A stretch of DNA of 64,000 bases from Cloacibacterium rupense (GCF_014645495.1 NZ_BMLV01000001.1:479996-543995); one strand, 5' to 3'; positions 44,694-54,229 are shown, counted from the first letter of the stretch. Numbers and translations: made by a program. Notes: generated from the sequence alone by a model not told the origin.

Positions 44694-47384
44694 TTCCAAA
44701 GAATTTAAGAATTCATACAAATCTTCATCAGGAGAAAGATTTAATTTTTTCCTCAATCTAGACCTGCTTACATTAATACTAGAAGGCAATACCTGAAATA
44801 TATCTGCAATTTCTTTAGAATTAAGACCTATTTTAAGATAGGCACACATCCTTAAATCATAAATAGACAAGTTCGGAAATTTTTTCTTCATTACCTTAAA
44901 AAACTCTTGGTGCAGTTCATCCATCTGAATTTCAAACGTATGGTCTTCTATTTCTAAATAAGATTTTAGCATTCTTCTTATTTCTCCTAATTTCAATTTA
45001 GAAATATTAGGATTGCTTTCTGCTTCTAGAATTTTATCATTAATGGTTTGTAATAATCTTATTTTGTCATCATCATTTTTAGCTTTTGTAGCCAATTCTT
45101 TGGTTTTATTTTTTATTTCTTCTTTTAGAATATTCTGTTCTAGCTCTAGTTGCTTTTGCTTTTCTAAAAGAAGCTCCTGTTCGTGTTTCTCGGCTTGCTT
45201 TTTTAGAGATTTTCTTTCTTTTTCTAACAAATGTTTTTTTTGATTTTTAAGTCTTCTTTCATGAATTTGTCTCAACAAATGAATCAAAGCAAAAATCAAA
45301 ATCATATAAACCAAATAACTCCAAAAACTTCTGTACCAAGGTGCTTCTATACGGATTGCAAATTTCTGGTTTGCAGTTATTTTATCACCTTTTTTAGCTA
45401 CGATATTTAGTACATAATTTCCTTCTCTTAAGCCTAAAAATTCAATTTCATTTTTTGAAGAAAAACCACTCCACCGGTCAGAAAAGCCTTCTAAGTAATA
45501 CCGATATTGTACGTCTGACTCATTGGGCAAAACAAAAGAAAATCTGATGTTGTTAAATTGGTAAGGAATTTTGGCAGGTGTAGATAATTCTATGCTTTCT
45601 TCATTATTAAATGCTTGTACTTTTCTAAAAATTAATTCTGAAGTTAATGATTGATTAGATGATTTGTCTATCTTTTCTAGGGCAAAACCATTGCTCACAG
45701 CATAAAAAGCATACTCTGAATTTAAAGAAATCGGAAAATAAAATCCAGTCAACTTATTCTTCACATTAACCAAAGGAATAAGATTTTCCGCCATAAAATC
45801 ATTATTTTCAGGCAGATACACATATTGATGAGTACTTGTAATGATGTGAACTCCTTTTTGGTCTTTAAAAATATAAGGAAAATAGCCTTTAAATTTTTTT
45901 GTACTAAAAATAGTTTTTTTAATGGGTTTATAATTTTGGTCTATTTCAAATCGTATCACTCCATAATTAGGAATATTTACCCAAAGAATGTTCTTTTTTT
46001 CTTCTACAATTTGATTAATGGCCCCTAAAATCACTTCCATTTTTCTTTGAAAACGCCAAGAATCATTCTCTTTTTTTAAGATAGAAATTCCATTATAATT
46101 TCCTGTAAAAAGGGTATTATTATCATACTCTAAAAGGCTCATCACACCAGGTTCACTGTGAATCTTGCGAATATTTCGGCCATCTACTTCAAACAAACCA
46201 CGGTCATGACCACAGATGACTTTGTCATCTATTTTCTGTAGCGTCCAAACCTGTCCTTCAGCACCATTGATTAAGGAAAATGGATTTTGGTCCTTGCTGC
46301 TATTTAGTTCATTCCAATTGGCGGAATACAAGCCTTGGTTGGTTCCTAAATAGAAAAAATCATTCTTAAGAATTGCAGTATATCCCGTCCCAAAATCACT
46401 GTTAGAATTTTTGAAATAAGTGATGTTATTTTTAATATCAGAAAAAGCGATTCCATAATCTAAACCCATCCAAATTTTACCATTATTTTGATAGTATAAA
46501 CTTAGAATTGTATTGTTTGGAAGACCTTTATTCTTGTTGAGGTGCTGTATTATATTACCTTGATAATCTGTAATATAAATTCCATTGAGAATGGTTCCAA
46601 AAGCTAAATATCGATGATTAAAAGAGGTAAAGCTGAAGACCTTATTCTTAATGATTTCTTTAGAAATTTCAGATTGAAGTGGAGTTAGTTTTCCATCAAT
46701 CAATGTAAAAATTCCTCTATTTCTAGAAACAATACGGAGATAACCTCCATCTTCATAAATCCCAGAAATTTCTAGAGGTGCACCATAAGGATAAGAAAAA
46801 AGCAAGTGAAGATTTTGCCCATTATATTCATATAACCCATTCTTTTCATCTGCCAAAAAAAGTCTTTTACCCACCTGAAAACTATCAAAAAACCTTACTG
46901 GTGCAGCTATTTTGGTGATTTTTTGATTCACGAATCTATAGAGATTTTGATGTGAAACAAAAACGACTTGGTTCTTAAAAAGATAGGTCCCCCAGAATTC
47001 TTCGTTTACCCCTCCTATTTTGGTTTTAAAAGGATAAAAAGATTGATAATCAAATTTTCTATATTTATTTCTCTTCCATACGCCAAAATCCATATCAGCG
47101 CCTACATAAATGGTAGAATCATTTTTAATAAAAAGAGATCTGGTAAAGCCTTTGTAATCTCTATATTTATTCCATTTTTTACCATCAAATTCCAACAAAC
47201 CATTTTCTGAAGCCATATAAATCAAACCGTTTTTGGCAGCACTTATGTCCCAAATTTTACCGTGATTGCCATATTCTTCTGGTAAATAATTTCTAACAAA
47301 AGGAATTCCCTTCTCTGGAATTTCTTGAGCCTCAGAGAAAGAGAAAATAAACAGTAAAAAGTAAAAATAAAATTTAGAATTCAT
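44691..47384 (-). CDS. Sensor-regulator: beta-propeller, Y_Y_Y, one TM helix, coiled coil, LuxR-type HTH
   Basis: About 897 residues from the ATG at 47384 (MNSKFYFYFLLFIFSFSEAQ signal peptide). An earlier in-frame ATG lies inside the upstream terminator and is rejected. Periplasmic part: two-component-type propeller repeats (GLIYMASENGLLEFDGKKW and similar, about 25-560), then a Y_Y_Y-like domain (VQYRYYLEGFSDRWSGFS). A single TM helix (SYLVYMILIFALIHLL) leads to a long charged coiled coil and a C-terminal HTH (LRMCAYLKIGLNSKEIADIFQVLPSSINVSRSRLRKKL). No histidine kinase or receiver domain, so it binds ligand outside and DNA inside in one chain. Probable regulator of the adjacent beta-glucan genes. 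Confidence 0.87.
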   Translation of the reverse strand: MNSKFYFYFLLFIFSFSEAQEIPEKGIPFVRNYLPEEYGNHGKIWDISAAKNGLIYMASENGLLEFDGKKWNKYRDYKGFTRSLFIKNDSTIYVGADMDFGVWKRNKYRKFDYQSFYPFKTKIGGVNEEFWGTYLFKNQVVFVSHQNLYRFVNQKITKIAAPVRFFDSFQVGKRLFLADEKNGLYEYNGQNLHLLFSYPYGAPLEISGIYEDGGYLRIVSRNRGIFTLIDGKLTPLQSEISKEIIKNKVFSFTSFNHRYLAFGTILNGIYITDYQGNIIQHLNKNKGLPNNTILSLYYQNNGKIWMGLDYGIAFSDIKNNITYFKNSNSDFGTGYTAILKNDFFYLGTNQGLYSANWNELNSSKDQNPFSLINGAEGQVWTLQKIDDKVICGHDRGLFEVDGRNIRKIHSEPGVMSLLEYDNNTLFTGNYNGISILKKENDSWRFQRKMEVILGAINQIVEEKKNILWVNIPNYGVIRFEIDQNYKPIKKTIFSTKKFKGYFPYIFKDQKGVHIITSTHQYVYLPENNDFMAENLIPLVNVKNKLTGFYFPISLNSEYAFYAVSNGFALEKIDKSSNQSLTSELIFRKVQAFNNEESIELSTPAKIPYQFNNIRFSFVLPNESDVQYRYYLEGFSDRWSGFSSKNEIEFLGLREGNYVLNIVAKKGDKITANQKFAIRIEAPWYRSFWSYLVYMILIFALIHLLRQIHERRLKNQKKHLLEKERKSLKKQAEKHEQELLLEKQKQLELEQNILKEEIKNKTKELATKAKNDDDKIRLLQTINDKILEAESNPNISKLKLGEIRRMLKSYLEIEDHTFEIQMDELHQEFFKVMKKKFPNLSIYDLRMCAYLKIGLNSKEIADIFQVLPSSINVSRSRLRKKLNLSPDEDLYEFLNSLE

Positions 47385-47411
47385 GAGAAATCCAAATATA
47401 CAATTTTTATC

Positions 47412-47440
47412 AAAAAAAAACGCCCGTAAAATACGGACGT
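47412..47440 (-). terminator. Terminator after the T9SS-tailed 278-aa gene
   Basis: On the minus strand ACGTCCGTA/TACGGGCGT forms a 9-bp stem with one mismatch and a 3-nt loop, followed by nine T. It separates the beta-glucan gene run from the regulator and helps fix the regulator start downstream of it. Confidence 0.8.
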
Positions 47441-47467
47441 TAAAAAAAACCATAAGAAAAATACACT

Positions 47468-48304
47468 TTATTTGACAATAAACTTAGAAGATTGTACTTC
47501 GCCGTTTTCTGTTTCTGCTTTTATGATATAAACTCCTTTGGCCAAACCTTGTGAATTGATACTTTGTGCAGATACTGATTTTACTTTTTGACCAGATACA
47601 TTATAAACTTCTACCGTTTTCACTTTTGATTTGATGTAGATTTCTTCTCCCGCAGTCACCAGGTTTGGATAAATGCCCAATGATTTTTTGCTAAAAGATG
47701 CTACAGATAAGTTGGCAGGAGCAATTACAATACTTCCCTTTGCTGCTTCAGTAGTAGGATTAGCATTAATACCTCTTACAGTAAATCCCACTTGAATTAG
47801 AAGACCTGTTGCTAAACTAGATGCAGGTGCATTAATGGTAAATGTACCACTAGCTGGTATGGTAATAAAATTGTTGTAAACAGTAGCATAACCATTTGCA
47901 GGGTCTAATGCTTTGATAAAAGCTACAGCTGTATACTGATTGCTAAGCGTATTAGAAGAAACATTACCTGTAAATGTAAGATTCTGACCGTTGTATGTAG
48001 CACCTGGCTCATAATAAGTAGAAGCCTCCATTATTTTATTTCCGTTGCCTGCTCCATCAGACCAATAAGAATCTGATGCATTATATGTATTGTAATTGGG
48101 TTTTAAGGTAATGGTATTGGCAGAAGTATTAATCTCTGTTTTTAAGTCTGCTACTCCCCAACCACTACCAAACATATAATTATTAGATGTATCAAAAACA
48201 TTCATATAACCAACCCAATTAAGGCTTGCATCTGAATTAATGGTGTTTTGTGAAAAAGCAAAAACACTCATAAAAATGGTAATTAAAAAATAAAAACGTT
48301 TCAT
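47468..48304 (-). CDS. T9SS-secreted protein of unknown function in the beta-glucan locus
   Basis: 278 residues. Signal peptide MKRFYFLITIFMSVFAFSQ (1-19), one beta-rich domain (about 22-195: LNWVGYMNVFDTSNNYMFGSGWGVADL, SDSYWSDGAGNGNKIMEAS, TFTGNVSSNTL), and a T9SS type A tail (about 208-278: GIYPNLVTAGEEIYIKS... KFIVK). No catalytic motif recognised. The domain is rich in Trp, Tyr and Asn and reads like a carbohydrate-binding sandwich, but that is inference. Last gene of the GH16 run, 29 nt after GH16, so it likely binds or processes the same glucan outside the cell. Confidence 0.75.
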   Translation of the reverse strand: MKRFYFLITIFMSVFAFSQNTINSDASLNWVGYMNVFDTSNNYMFGSGWGVADLKTEINTSANTITLKPNYNTYNASDSYWSDGAGNGNKIMEASTYYEPGATYNGQNLTFTGNVSSNTLSNQYTAVAFIKALDPANGYATVYNNFITIPASGTFTINAPASSLATGLLIQVGFTVRGINANPTTEAAKGSIVIAPANLSVASFSKKSLGIYPNLVTAGEEIYIKSKVKTVEVYNVSGQKVKSVSAQSINSQGLAKGVYIIKAETENGEVQSSKFIVK

Positions 48305-48333
48305 AATAATAAAATTTAGTTGTTAATAATCAA

Positions 48334-49179
48334 TTATTTAGCGTTATAAACTCTTACATAGTCTATGTACATATTTTGAGGGAATGATGTACCATCTGTA
48401 GGAAAGCCAACGAAATTCCCTCCAACTGCAACATTTAAGATGAGAAAAAATGGATGATTGTAAACCCATTCACCTGATACATCTTTCGGGGTAACTCTAT
48501 GATACAAGAAACCATCCACAAAAAAATCTATTTGATTTTCCTTCCATTCAACCGCAAAAACATGAAAATCTTGGTCGAATCTAGAATTTTGTAAACCATA
48601 AGATTTTGTTTTTGCACTTCCTCCAGAATAGCCTGGTCCGTGCAAAGTACCGTAAACCACATTAGGAATATGCCCCTTTAGCTCCATGATGTCAATTTCA
48701 CCACAATTAGGCCAATTTACGGCGTCTATATTATCGCCCAACATCCAAAAAGCTGGCCAAATGCCCGGCCCATATGGCGTTTTTATTCTTGCTTCTATTT
48801 TACCATAGGCATGAGAAAACAATCCTTTGGTTTTAATTCTTGCCGAAGTAAAAGCAGAGCCAGAATAACTCTCTCTTTTGGCTGTAATTACCAGATTTCC
48901 ATTACCATCTAGTTTTACATTCTCTGTTCTTTTGGTATAATATTGTAATTCTTGATTCCCCCAACCATTGGTACCTGTTCCTATGTCATAAGTCCATTTG
49001 GTAGCATCTGGTAAAGTCCCTGCGCTGCCATCAAACTCATCACCCCAGACTAATTCCCAGTTTCTTTCAGGCAAAGTTTGTACTGCTTCTTCATCACATC
49101 CATACACCGAAAAAAGCAAAACACCGAAACCTGCTATCCATTTTATTTTTTGAATATATTTTTTATCTAAAATTTTCAT
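48334..49179 (-). CDS. GH16 beta-glucanase (laminarinase type), lipoprotein
   Basis: 281 residues, lipobox FSVYGC (Cys28) with acidic residues after it, so probably surface exposed. GH16 jelly-roll with the active site EIDIME (Glu161, Asp163, Glu166), the extra residue form typical of the laminarinase/licheninase-type subfamilies. Other signatures: WELVWGDEFDG, GIWPAFWMLG, GTLHGPGYSG, FHVFAVEWKENQIDFFVDG, and YIDYVRVY. It cuts beta-1,3- or mixed-linkage beta-glucan. Catalytic domain only, without CBM; binding modules are in the next gene upstream. Confidence 0.93.
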   Translation of the reverse strand: MKILDKKYIQKIKWIAGFGVLLFSVYGCDEEAVQTLPERNWELVWGDEFDGSAGTLPDATKWTYDIGTGTNGWGNQELQYYTKRTENVKLDGNGNLVITAKRESYSGSAFTSARIKTKGLFSHAYGKIEARIKTPYGPGIWPAFWMLGDNIDAVNWPNCGEIDIMELKGHIPNVVYGTLHGPGYSGGSAKTKSYGLQNSRFDQDFHVFAVEWKENQIDFFVDGFLYHRVTPKDVSGEWVYNHPFFLILNVAVGGNFVGFPTDGTSFPQNMYIDYVRVYNAK

Positions 49180-49205
49180 AATCTGTAATTTGTATTAAAT
49201 ATTGA

Positions 49206-51089
49206 TTAATTATGGAAATAAATATTATCAAAGAAGACATCTCCATTGCCATCTACTTTAAATTGGAAAACATTAGCAAGTGCTACTGGAGAAAATGCAG
49301 ACAACGGAATATCTACACTTTTCCAACCGTTGTTATTAGTTCCTAATCCTGTAGGTACAGAAAGAGTATATGCTTTTTCTACTGGTCCTGGACTAATTAA
49401 ATAGAAATTCAAAGCAGTAGAATTAGCAGAATAATAATCGATATGTAGAAAACCATAAGAAGATACGTTGATATTACTTGCCAACTGAGTTCCTTGGTAA
49501 TTTAACCCAGCATATTTCAAGGTATTATTTCCTGAAATGGCCAATTGCGAAACTTGTGTTGCTTGTCCCCAATTAGGATTAAAATTAGTCCCAGAAAGAT
49601 TAGTGTAAGAATCACTAAAAATAGACAATACACTATTGGCAGCATGGGTAGGAGTTGGGGCTGCTGTAGTAGGTGTAGCAGAAATAATACTACCATCATT
49701 GTAGAAATAAATATTATCAGCATAGAAGTTAGTAATATTAGTTCCTACAAAAATAACTTGCCCTATGTGTGCTTTGGTGGTTAAACCTGTAAAAGCAGTA
49801 ATTGGTAAATTAAGACTTACCCATTTTTGGCCTTGCAATGTAGGCGCTGTTATGGTAGTTTCACCTGTTTTATCATCACCTCCGCCAAATGCACCATTGG
49901 CACCAAAATCTACAACTTGAATTTTAAAATTAGCTCCTGCAGGCAATGCATTAGGCAAATAGATATCTAAGTGTAAATGAGACATTGAAGATACATTAAT
50001 GGTTGGTGAACTCATTTGTATTCCTACAAAATTAAAATTGGTATAATTCAAAACATGGTCACCATCTACTTGAAAATCTGCCGATTGAGTGGTTTGGTAT
50101 GGTGCCCAATACCCATTATAATAGTCTACAGGTACATTGGTATATTGATCGCTAAATAATGAAATCACCTTATCTGCTGGCTGTGTAGGGGTAGGTGCAT
50201 GAGTATAGGTGCCATTAGAGTTGATAATGAGACTTCCTTTTGCACTGTTATTTCCTAAAGTTGCTGTAATGGTAGAAGTTCCAGCACCTATGGTGCTTAC
50301 ATTACCCACTGCATCTACAGTAGCTACTGATGAATTAGAGCTAGAAAAATTAAAGTAATATGGAGTGAGATTTACAGCTTGTGAAGTACCATTCGGCATA
50401 CTAAAGCTAGCCGTTAAACCATCTACTACATTATTTACCCCCACAAAAGAAGTTATGGTTTTATTTGCCCCATTTTGTATGGTTGAAGACTCATTAGAAA
50501 TTGTTCCTAGTTTTTCGAATTTTACTTCGTCTATCCAAAATGTATATCCTTTATTATTTTCTGGCCCTTCAGAATAGAAAAACATTCCTCTTTCCATGGT
50601 AAGTTTAGAAGCATCAGGAATCGGAATAATCACTTTTTTCCAATTGGTATTTACTGCAACTCCTGAAAGGGATACTTGATATTTATTTTCACCCAAATCA
50701 TTTCCAAAACCTAAAACATCAATGTTAGCAGATTGAGTAGCTTTTATCCAAAACGTTAAAGCATTATAATCAGATAAATCTCTTCCTACAGTGGTAAAGA
50801 AAGTTCCACCAGCATAGGCTCCTTCTGGACTGCCATAATCTGGAACAGCAATTTTCATAGAAGTTGTTCCAGAATATTTTACTTGGGTATCTACATCAAA
50901 TGCTTTCACATCTGAGCCACCAAATGCGGCATAATTAAGGCCAGAGCTGAAAGTGTCTATAAAAACCTCAGGATTTTTAGAATAAGTAGCTTGTTCTAGC
51001 TCACTGATGTCTCTTTGGCAGCCAAACACCATTAGTAATGAAAGTGCTAATAATGGCTTTATAAATATATGTTGAATTGTGTTTTTCAT
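49206..51089 (-). CDS. Multi-module surface glycan-binding lipoprotein
   Basis: 627 residues, lipobox LMVFGC (Cys24). Modules: a CBM-like sandwich (about 38-195, NTNWKKVIIPIPDAS... FWIDEVKFEKLG), a BIG2-type Ig domain (about 205-295, STIGAGTSTITATLGNNSA), and two similar sandwiches (about 310-475 and 485-627), each starting ISLFSDQYTN / LSIFSDSYTN and ending FYADNIYFYN / FFDNIYFHN. The last two are a tandem duplication. TPTQPADK/TPTHAANS linkers resemble those of SusE/F-like proteins. No enzyme motif. Between the TIM/beta-barrel fusion and GH16, so it probably holds beta-glucan at the cell surface. Confidence 0.85.
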   Translation of the reverse strand: MKNTIQHIFIKPLLALSLLMVFGCQRDISELEQATYSKNPEVFIDTFSSGLNYAAFGGSDVKAFDVDTQVKYSGTTSMKIAVPDYGSPEGAYAGGTFFTTVGRDLSDYNALTFWIKATQSANIDVLGFGNDLGENKYQVSLSGVAVNTNWKKVIIPIPDASKLTMERGMFFYSEGPENNKGYTFWIDEVKFEKLGTISNESSTIQNGANKTITSFVGVNNVVDGLTASFSMPNGTSQAVNLTPYYFNFSSSNSSVATVDAVGNVSTIGAGTSTITATLGNNSAKGSLIINSNGTYTHAPTPTQPADKVISLFSDQYTNVPVDYYNGYWAPYQTTQSADFQVDGDHVLNYTNFNFVGIQMSSPTINVSSMSHLHLDIYLPNALPAGANFKIQVVDFGANGAFGGGDDKTGETTITAPTLQGQKWVSLNLPITAFTGLTTKAHIGQVIFVGTNITNFYADNIYFYNDGSIISATPTTAAPTPTHAANSVLSIFSDSYTNLSGTNFNPNWGQATQVSQLAISGNNTLKYAGLNYQGTQLASNINVSSYGFLHIDYYSANSTALNFYLISPGPVEKAYTLSVPTGLGTNNNGWKSVDIPLSAFSPVALANVFQFKVDGNGDVFFDNIYFHN

Positions 51090-51100
51090 CTCTCTTAAAA

Positions 51101-54100
51101 TTATTTACCAATGTTAATTTGAATATAAGTTCTTATTTCCCACTCATTTCCATTTGGGAACCCAATTGCAGTTGGGTCTGGCACCCAATTTCCTGCTGCA
51201 TCTATGGTATAGGTTGGTGCATACCTAGGCGAGTATTGGTCTAAGGTTCTATAGGTACCTCTAATTCCTATTCTTGTTCCTGGCAAAATCCACCATTCTG
51301 GTTTCCCTATTTCGAAAGATAAATCCCCTATCAATTGCATTGGGAAAGTCAAATTGTAATCTCTATGATAATCATATGGCCCCCAATCATTAAATTTAAT
51401 ACTCGAAATAAATTTCATTTTTTTATAGATGGTTCTTACATCTAGACCGAATCTTTCTATCGTTCTGGCATCACTACCGTTCGCTTGCGCAGTACCACCA
51501 TACATATTGGCAATCACTCCGAAATCATTACTTATTTTAGAAACAATTCTGGTATTTACTTCCCATAGGTCTTTTGCAGGTGCAGCTCCAGGGAAAGCAA
51601 AAGTAGTTCTACCATCTGGCAAAATACCTATGGCTGCATCTTGCGTAGTAGGCAAATGTCTGTACACAAATCCTGCACTGATGGCAAATTTGGCATCTTC
51701 GGTTTTATCACTGTCCCAACTGTACATCCATGTAGCGGGTGTTGGGTCATAAGTAAATAATATTTCCCCGGCGGTTTGTTCTCTATTAGCTCTTACTACA
51801 AATGGGTCTTCTAAAATATTTCTAGGTCTTCCTGGTGCCGGTGCTCCAAAAGGAACTGGCCCTTCAATAGGTTTTTGCCATAAGAAATTAGGTGCAATTT
51901 GTAAATTGCCGATGTTGTAGGTGAAACCTGTCAAGAAATTATACTGGTTGCCACTTCCGCTGTCTTTTAGTCTCCATCCTGTAAAAGTCTGGGTATTATC
52001 TGCGCCACCGTTGGCCACCAATCCCATAGCAGCACCTTGTGCATACCAATTGAATTTTCCGCCTGCGTAGGTAAATTTCACTTTACCTCCCCAATTGTCT
52101 TTATTATTAATTTGGTCTTGATATACATTGCCATCTCTGTACAGTTGGAAATCTCTTCCGTTGAGTGGCTGACCAGCCCAAATTCCACCTAAATCAAATG
52201 CAAATTTGCCTAGTTTTCTCTGTATGGCTAAAGTTACTCTTCGGGTTTGTGGTTGAGGGATAGCAAATGAACTTTGGGTAGTTCCTCTTTGGTCTAAGTC
52301 TTCGTGATAAACTCCTGTAACATCGAATTTCCCTACTTTTTTAGAATACTTAACCAATACTGCTGGGTTAGCTCCCCACCATAGTTCTGGTCCGAATGCT
52401 ACTTTTAGTCCATTGATGGCTTTCTTACCAGCGAATTCAAAACCAAAAGGCGCTTCACCATTATAAATGTCGATGTTTGGTCCATAATTGGCTTCTGGAT
52501 ACAATCCGAAAATATCTCCTTCATATCCCCAATGGTAATGGCCAGTTCTGTAGAATCCATTCAAATCAAACCACTTTTCATTCCACTGGTAGCTCGCACT
52601 GTAAATTTGAACTCTATTGATGTCTTGCAATTTGGTAGTTGTACCGTCTGCATTCATTACCTCTATTGGTCTTCCTCTGTTTTCATAGAAAATTTGGTCT
52701 ATAGGATTTTCTGCCACATTTCCTAAAATGTTTACATTGACATTGGCTCTCATATTAGAAGTAGGATTGGCTTCTACACCAATGTAATAAGACTGAGTAT
52801 GGTCAAAACCTTGTTTGGTAGGGTAAGAAGTATACCCATCTGTTTTATCTTTTGGAGTGGTAATAAGGCTGCCTCCTGTATTGAAAGTATAGAATTCTGC
52901 CCTTAGATTGCTAATTTTTAATTTATCGTTGCTTTCTCCTTTTAGAGCAGCTTTATCTCCTCTAGCTCTCAGTTGTGCATCTGCAACATTGATATCATTA
53001 AAATAGTTTTTAACAGTATTAGGCGTAATTAATTTAGAAGAATCATAAGGATTGAATTGGTGAACTTGTTTCAAAGCATAGTAAGCAGATCGTGGGTATT
53101 CTTGATACAAACCATTGGCATCAGGCGCGCCTTTAGCACAAATCCCAAACCATTCTTCGTTCATGTTATTCTCTCCTTTTTCATAATCTTTAATGTAGCC
53201 TCCGTTGCTCCAAGAAGCATTTGCATCATGCACGTCTAGATTTTCGTTTTGTTTGTACTTCCACCAGCCATCACTAAACTGGAAGGTAAATCCACCGATA
53301 GAATTATTGGCTTTACCCATTCCTGCTGCATTTTCATAGATTTCTTGCCAATTTCCGAGTAAGTAATAGGTTTGTGCATCTTGGTCTTCTTTGCCTGTAA
53401 TTTCATTGAAAGCATCAGCACCAAATTCTGTAAACATCAACGGTTTTCCATATTCATTTTTCACACGCAAAAAAGCATCACCAAAGGATACTCCTCTGTA
53501 CATATTGGTTCCATAGATGTCTATATCTTTACATTCTTTGGCAATGATGTCTAGAAACAATAAATCTCCATTACACATGGCAATAGGATGGTTTTGATCT
53601 ATAGATTTCATCTCTAGTGCAGCCTCATTGAATAATTGGTACATGGCCTCAGCTCTATGCGTAGATTTTCTTTCTTCTACGGGTATATTTTCAGTCTCTG
53701 CTCCATCCCAAAACAATCCATAGTTATTCTCATTACCTAGAAGATACATTAATAATCCTGGGGTATTTTTGTATTGCTGTGTAAGTTGCTTTACTTCGTT
53801 TAAGAGGTGTGCTCTGGTATCTGCATTGGCATAATCTGTATTAGGAATCCAAGTTCCTTTAATGGTTAAACCATATCTACCAAAAGAATGATTGAGCATG
53901 GTGTATATACCATAATTCTGATAAATGTAAGTTATCCATTTAGCCGGAATACCTGTGTAAACCCTTATGGCATTTACGCCCATATTTTTGAGCAATGACA
54001 TCTGACTGTCTAATGCAGATTTTATGAAATCATCTTTTTGATTCCATAAAGAGTAATTATAATTGGTACCAATAGGATAATAATCCCAATTCATTCCGTT

Positions 54101-54229
54101 AATGATAAATGGCTTACCATCAACCAAAAGTTTTTGTCCGCTCGAATTGTTTTCAATTCTTACGTTTTCTGTCTGTGCAAAAAATAAATTGGTAATTAAA
54201 CAAATAAAAATTATTGCATATTTTTTCAT
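51101..54229 (-). CDS. Clan-A-like glycosidase fused to a C-terminal outer-membrane beta-barrel
   Basis: 1042 residues. Signal peptide 1-19. Residues 30-395 form a TIM-barrel glycosidase of the GH2/GH5 clan type: GQKLLVDGKPFIINGMNWDY, GVNAIRVYTG, acid/base Glu167 in LLGNENNYGLFW, and nucleophile Glu268 in MFTEFGADAFN. After a linker (about 396-435) the last 600 residues are alternating amphipathic strands rich in Trp, Tyr and Gly with short polar turns (RRVTLAIQRKLGKFAFDLGG, KVKFTYAGGKFNWYAQG, RTYIQINIGK at the end), reading as a large outer-membrane barrel. No TonB plug is visible. It heads the GH16 run. Exact GH family and glucan specificity are not determinable here. Confidence 0.8.
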   Translation of the reverse strand: MKKYAIIFICLITNLFFAQTENVRIENNSSGQKLLVDGKPFIINGMNWDYYPIGTNYNYSLWNQKDDFIKSALDSQMSLLKNMGVNAIRVYTGIPAKWITYIYQNYGIYTMLNHSFGRYGLTIKGTWIPNTDYANADTRAHLLNEVKQLTQQYKNTPGLLMYLLGNENNYGLFWDGAETENIPVEERKSTHRAEAMYQLFNEAALEMKSIDQNHPIAMCNGDLLFLDIIAKECKDIDIYGTNMYRGVSFGDAFLRVKNEYGKPLMFTEFGADAFNEITGKEDQDAQTYYLLGNWQEIYENAAGMGKANNSIGGFTFQFSDGWWKYKQNENLDVHDANASWSNGGYIKDYEKGENNMNEEWFGICAKGAPDANGLYQEYPRSAYYALKQVHQFNPYDSSKLITPNTVKNYFNDINVADAQLRARGDKAALKGESNDKLKISNLRAEFYTFNTGGSLITTPKDKTDGYTSYPTKQGFDHTQSYYIGVEANPTSNMRANVNVNILGNVAENPIDQIFYENRGRPIEVMNADGTTTKLQDINRVQIYSASYQWNEKWFDLNGFYRTGHYHWGYEGDIFGLYPEANYGPNIDIYNGEAPFGFEFAGKKAINGLKVAFGPELWWGANPAVLVKYSKKVGKFDVTGVYHEDLDQRGTTQSSFAIPQPQTRRVTLAIQRKLGKFAFDLGGIWAGQPLNGRDFQLYRDGNVYQDQINNKDNWGGKVKFTYAGGKFNWYAQGAAMGLVANGGADNTQTFTGWRLKDSGSGNQYNFLTGFTYNIGNLQIAPNFLWQKPIEGPVPFGAPAPGRPRNILEDPFVVRANREQTAGEILFTYDPTPATWMYSWDSDKTEDAKFAISAGFVYRHLPTTQDAAIGILPDGRTTFAFPGAAPAKDLWEVNTRIVSKISNDFGVIANMYGGTAQANGSDARTIERFGLDVRTIYKKMKFISSIKFNDWGPYDYHRDYNLTFPMQLIGDLSFEIGKPEWWILPGTRIGIRGTYRTLDQYSPRYAPTYTIDAAGNWVPDPTAIGFPNGNEWEIRTYIQINIGK

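Noticed and set aside
47385-47453. N-terminal extension of the LuxR-type regulator
   Set aside because: The extended start lies in the terminator of the gene upstream and would place charged residues before a clean signal peptide, so the ATG at 47384 was used.
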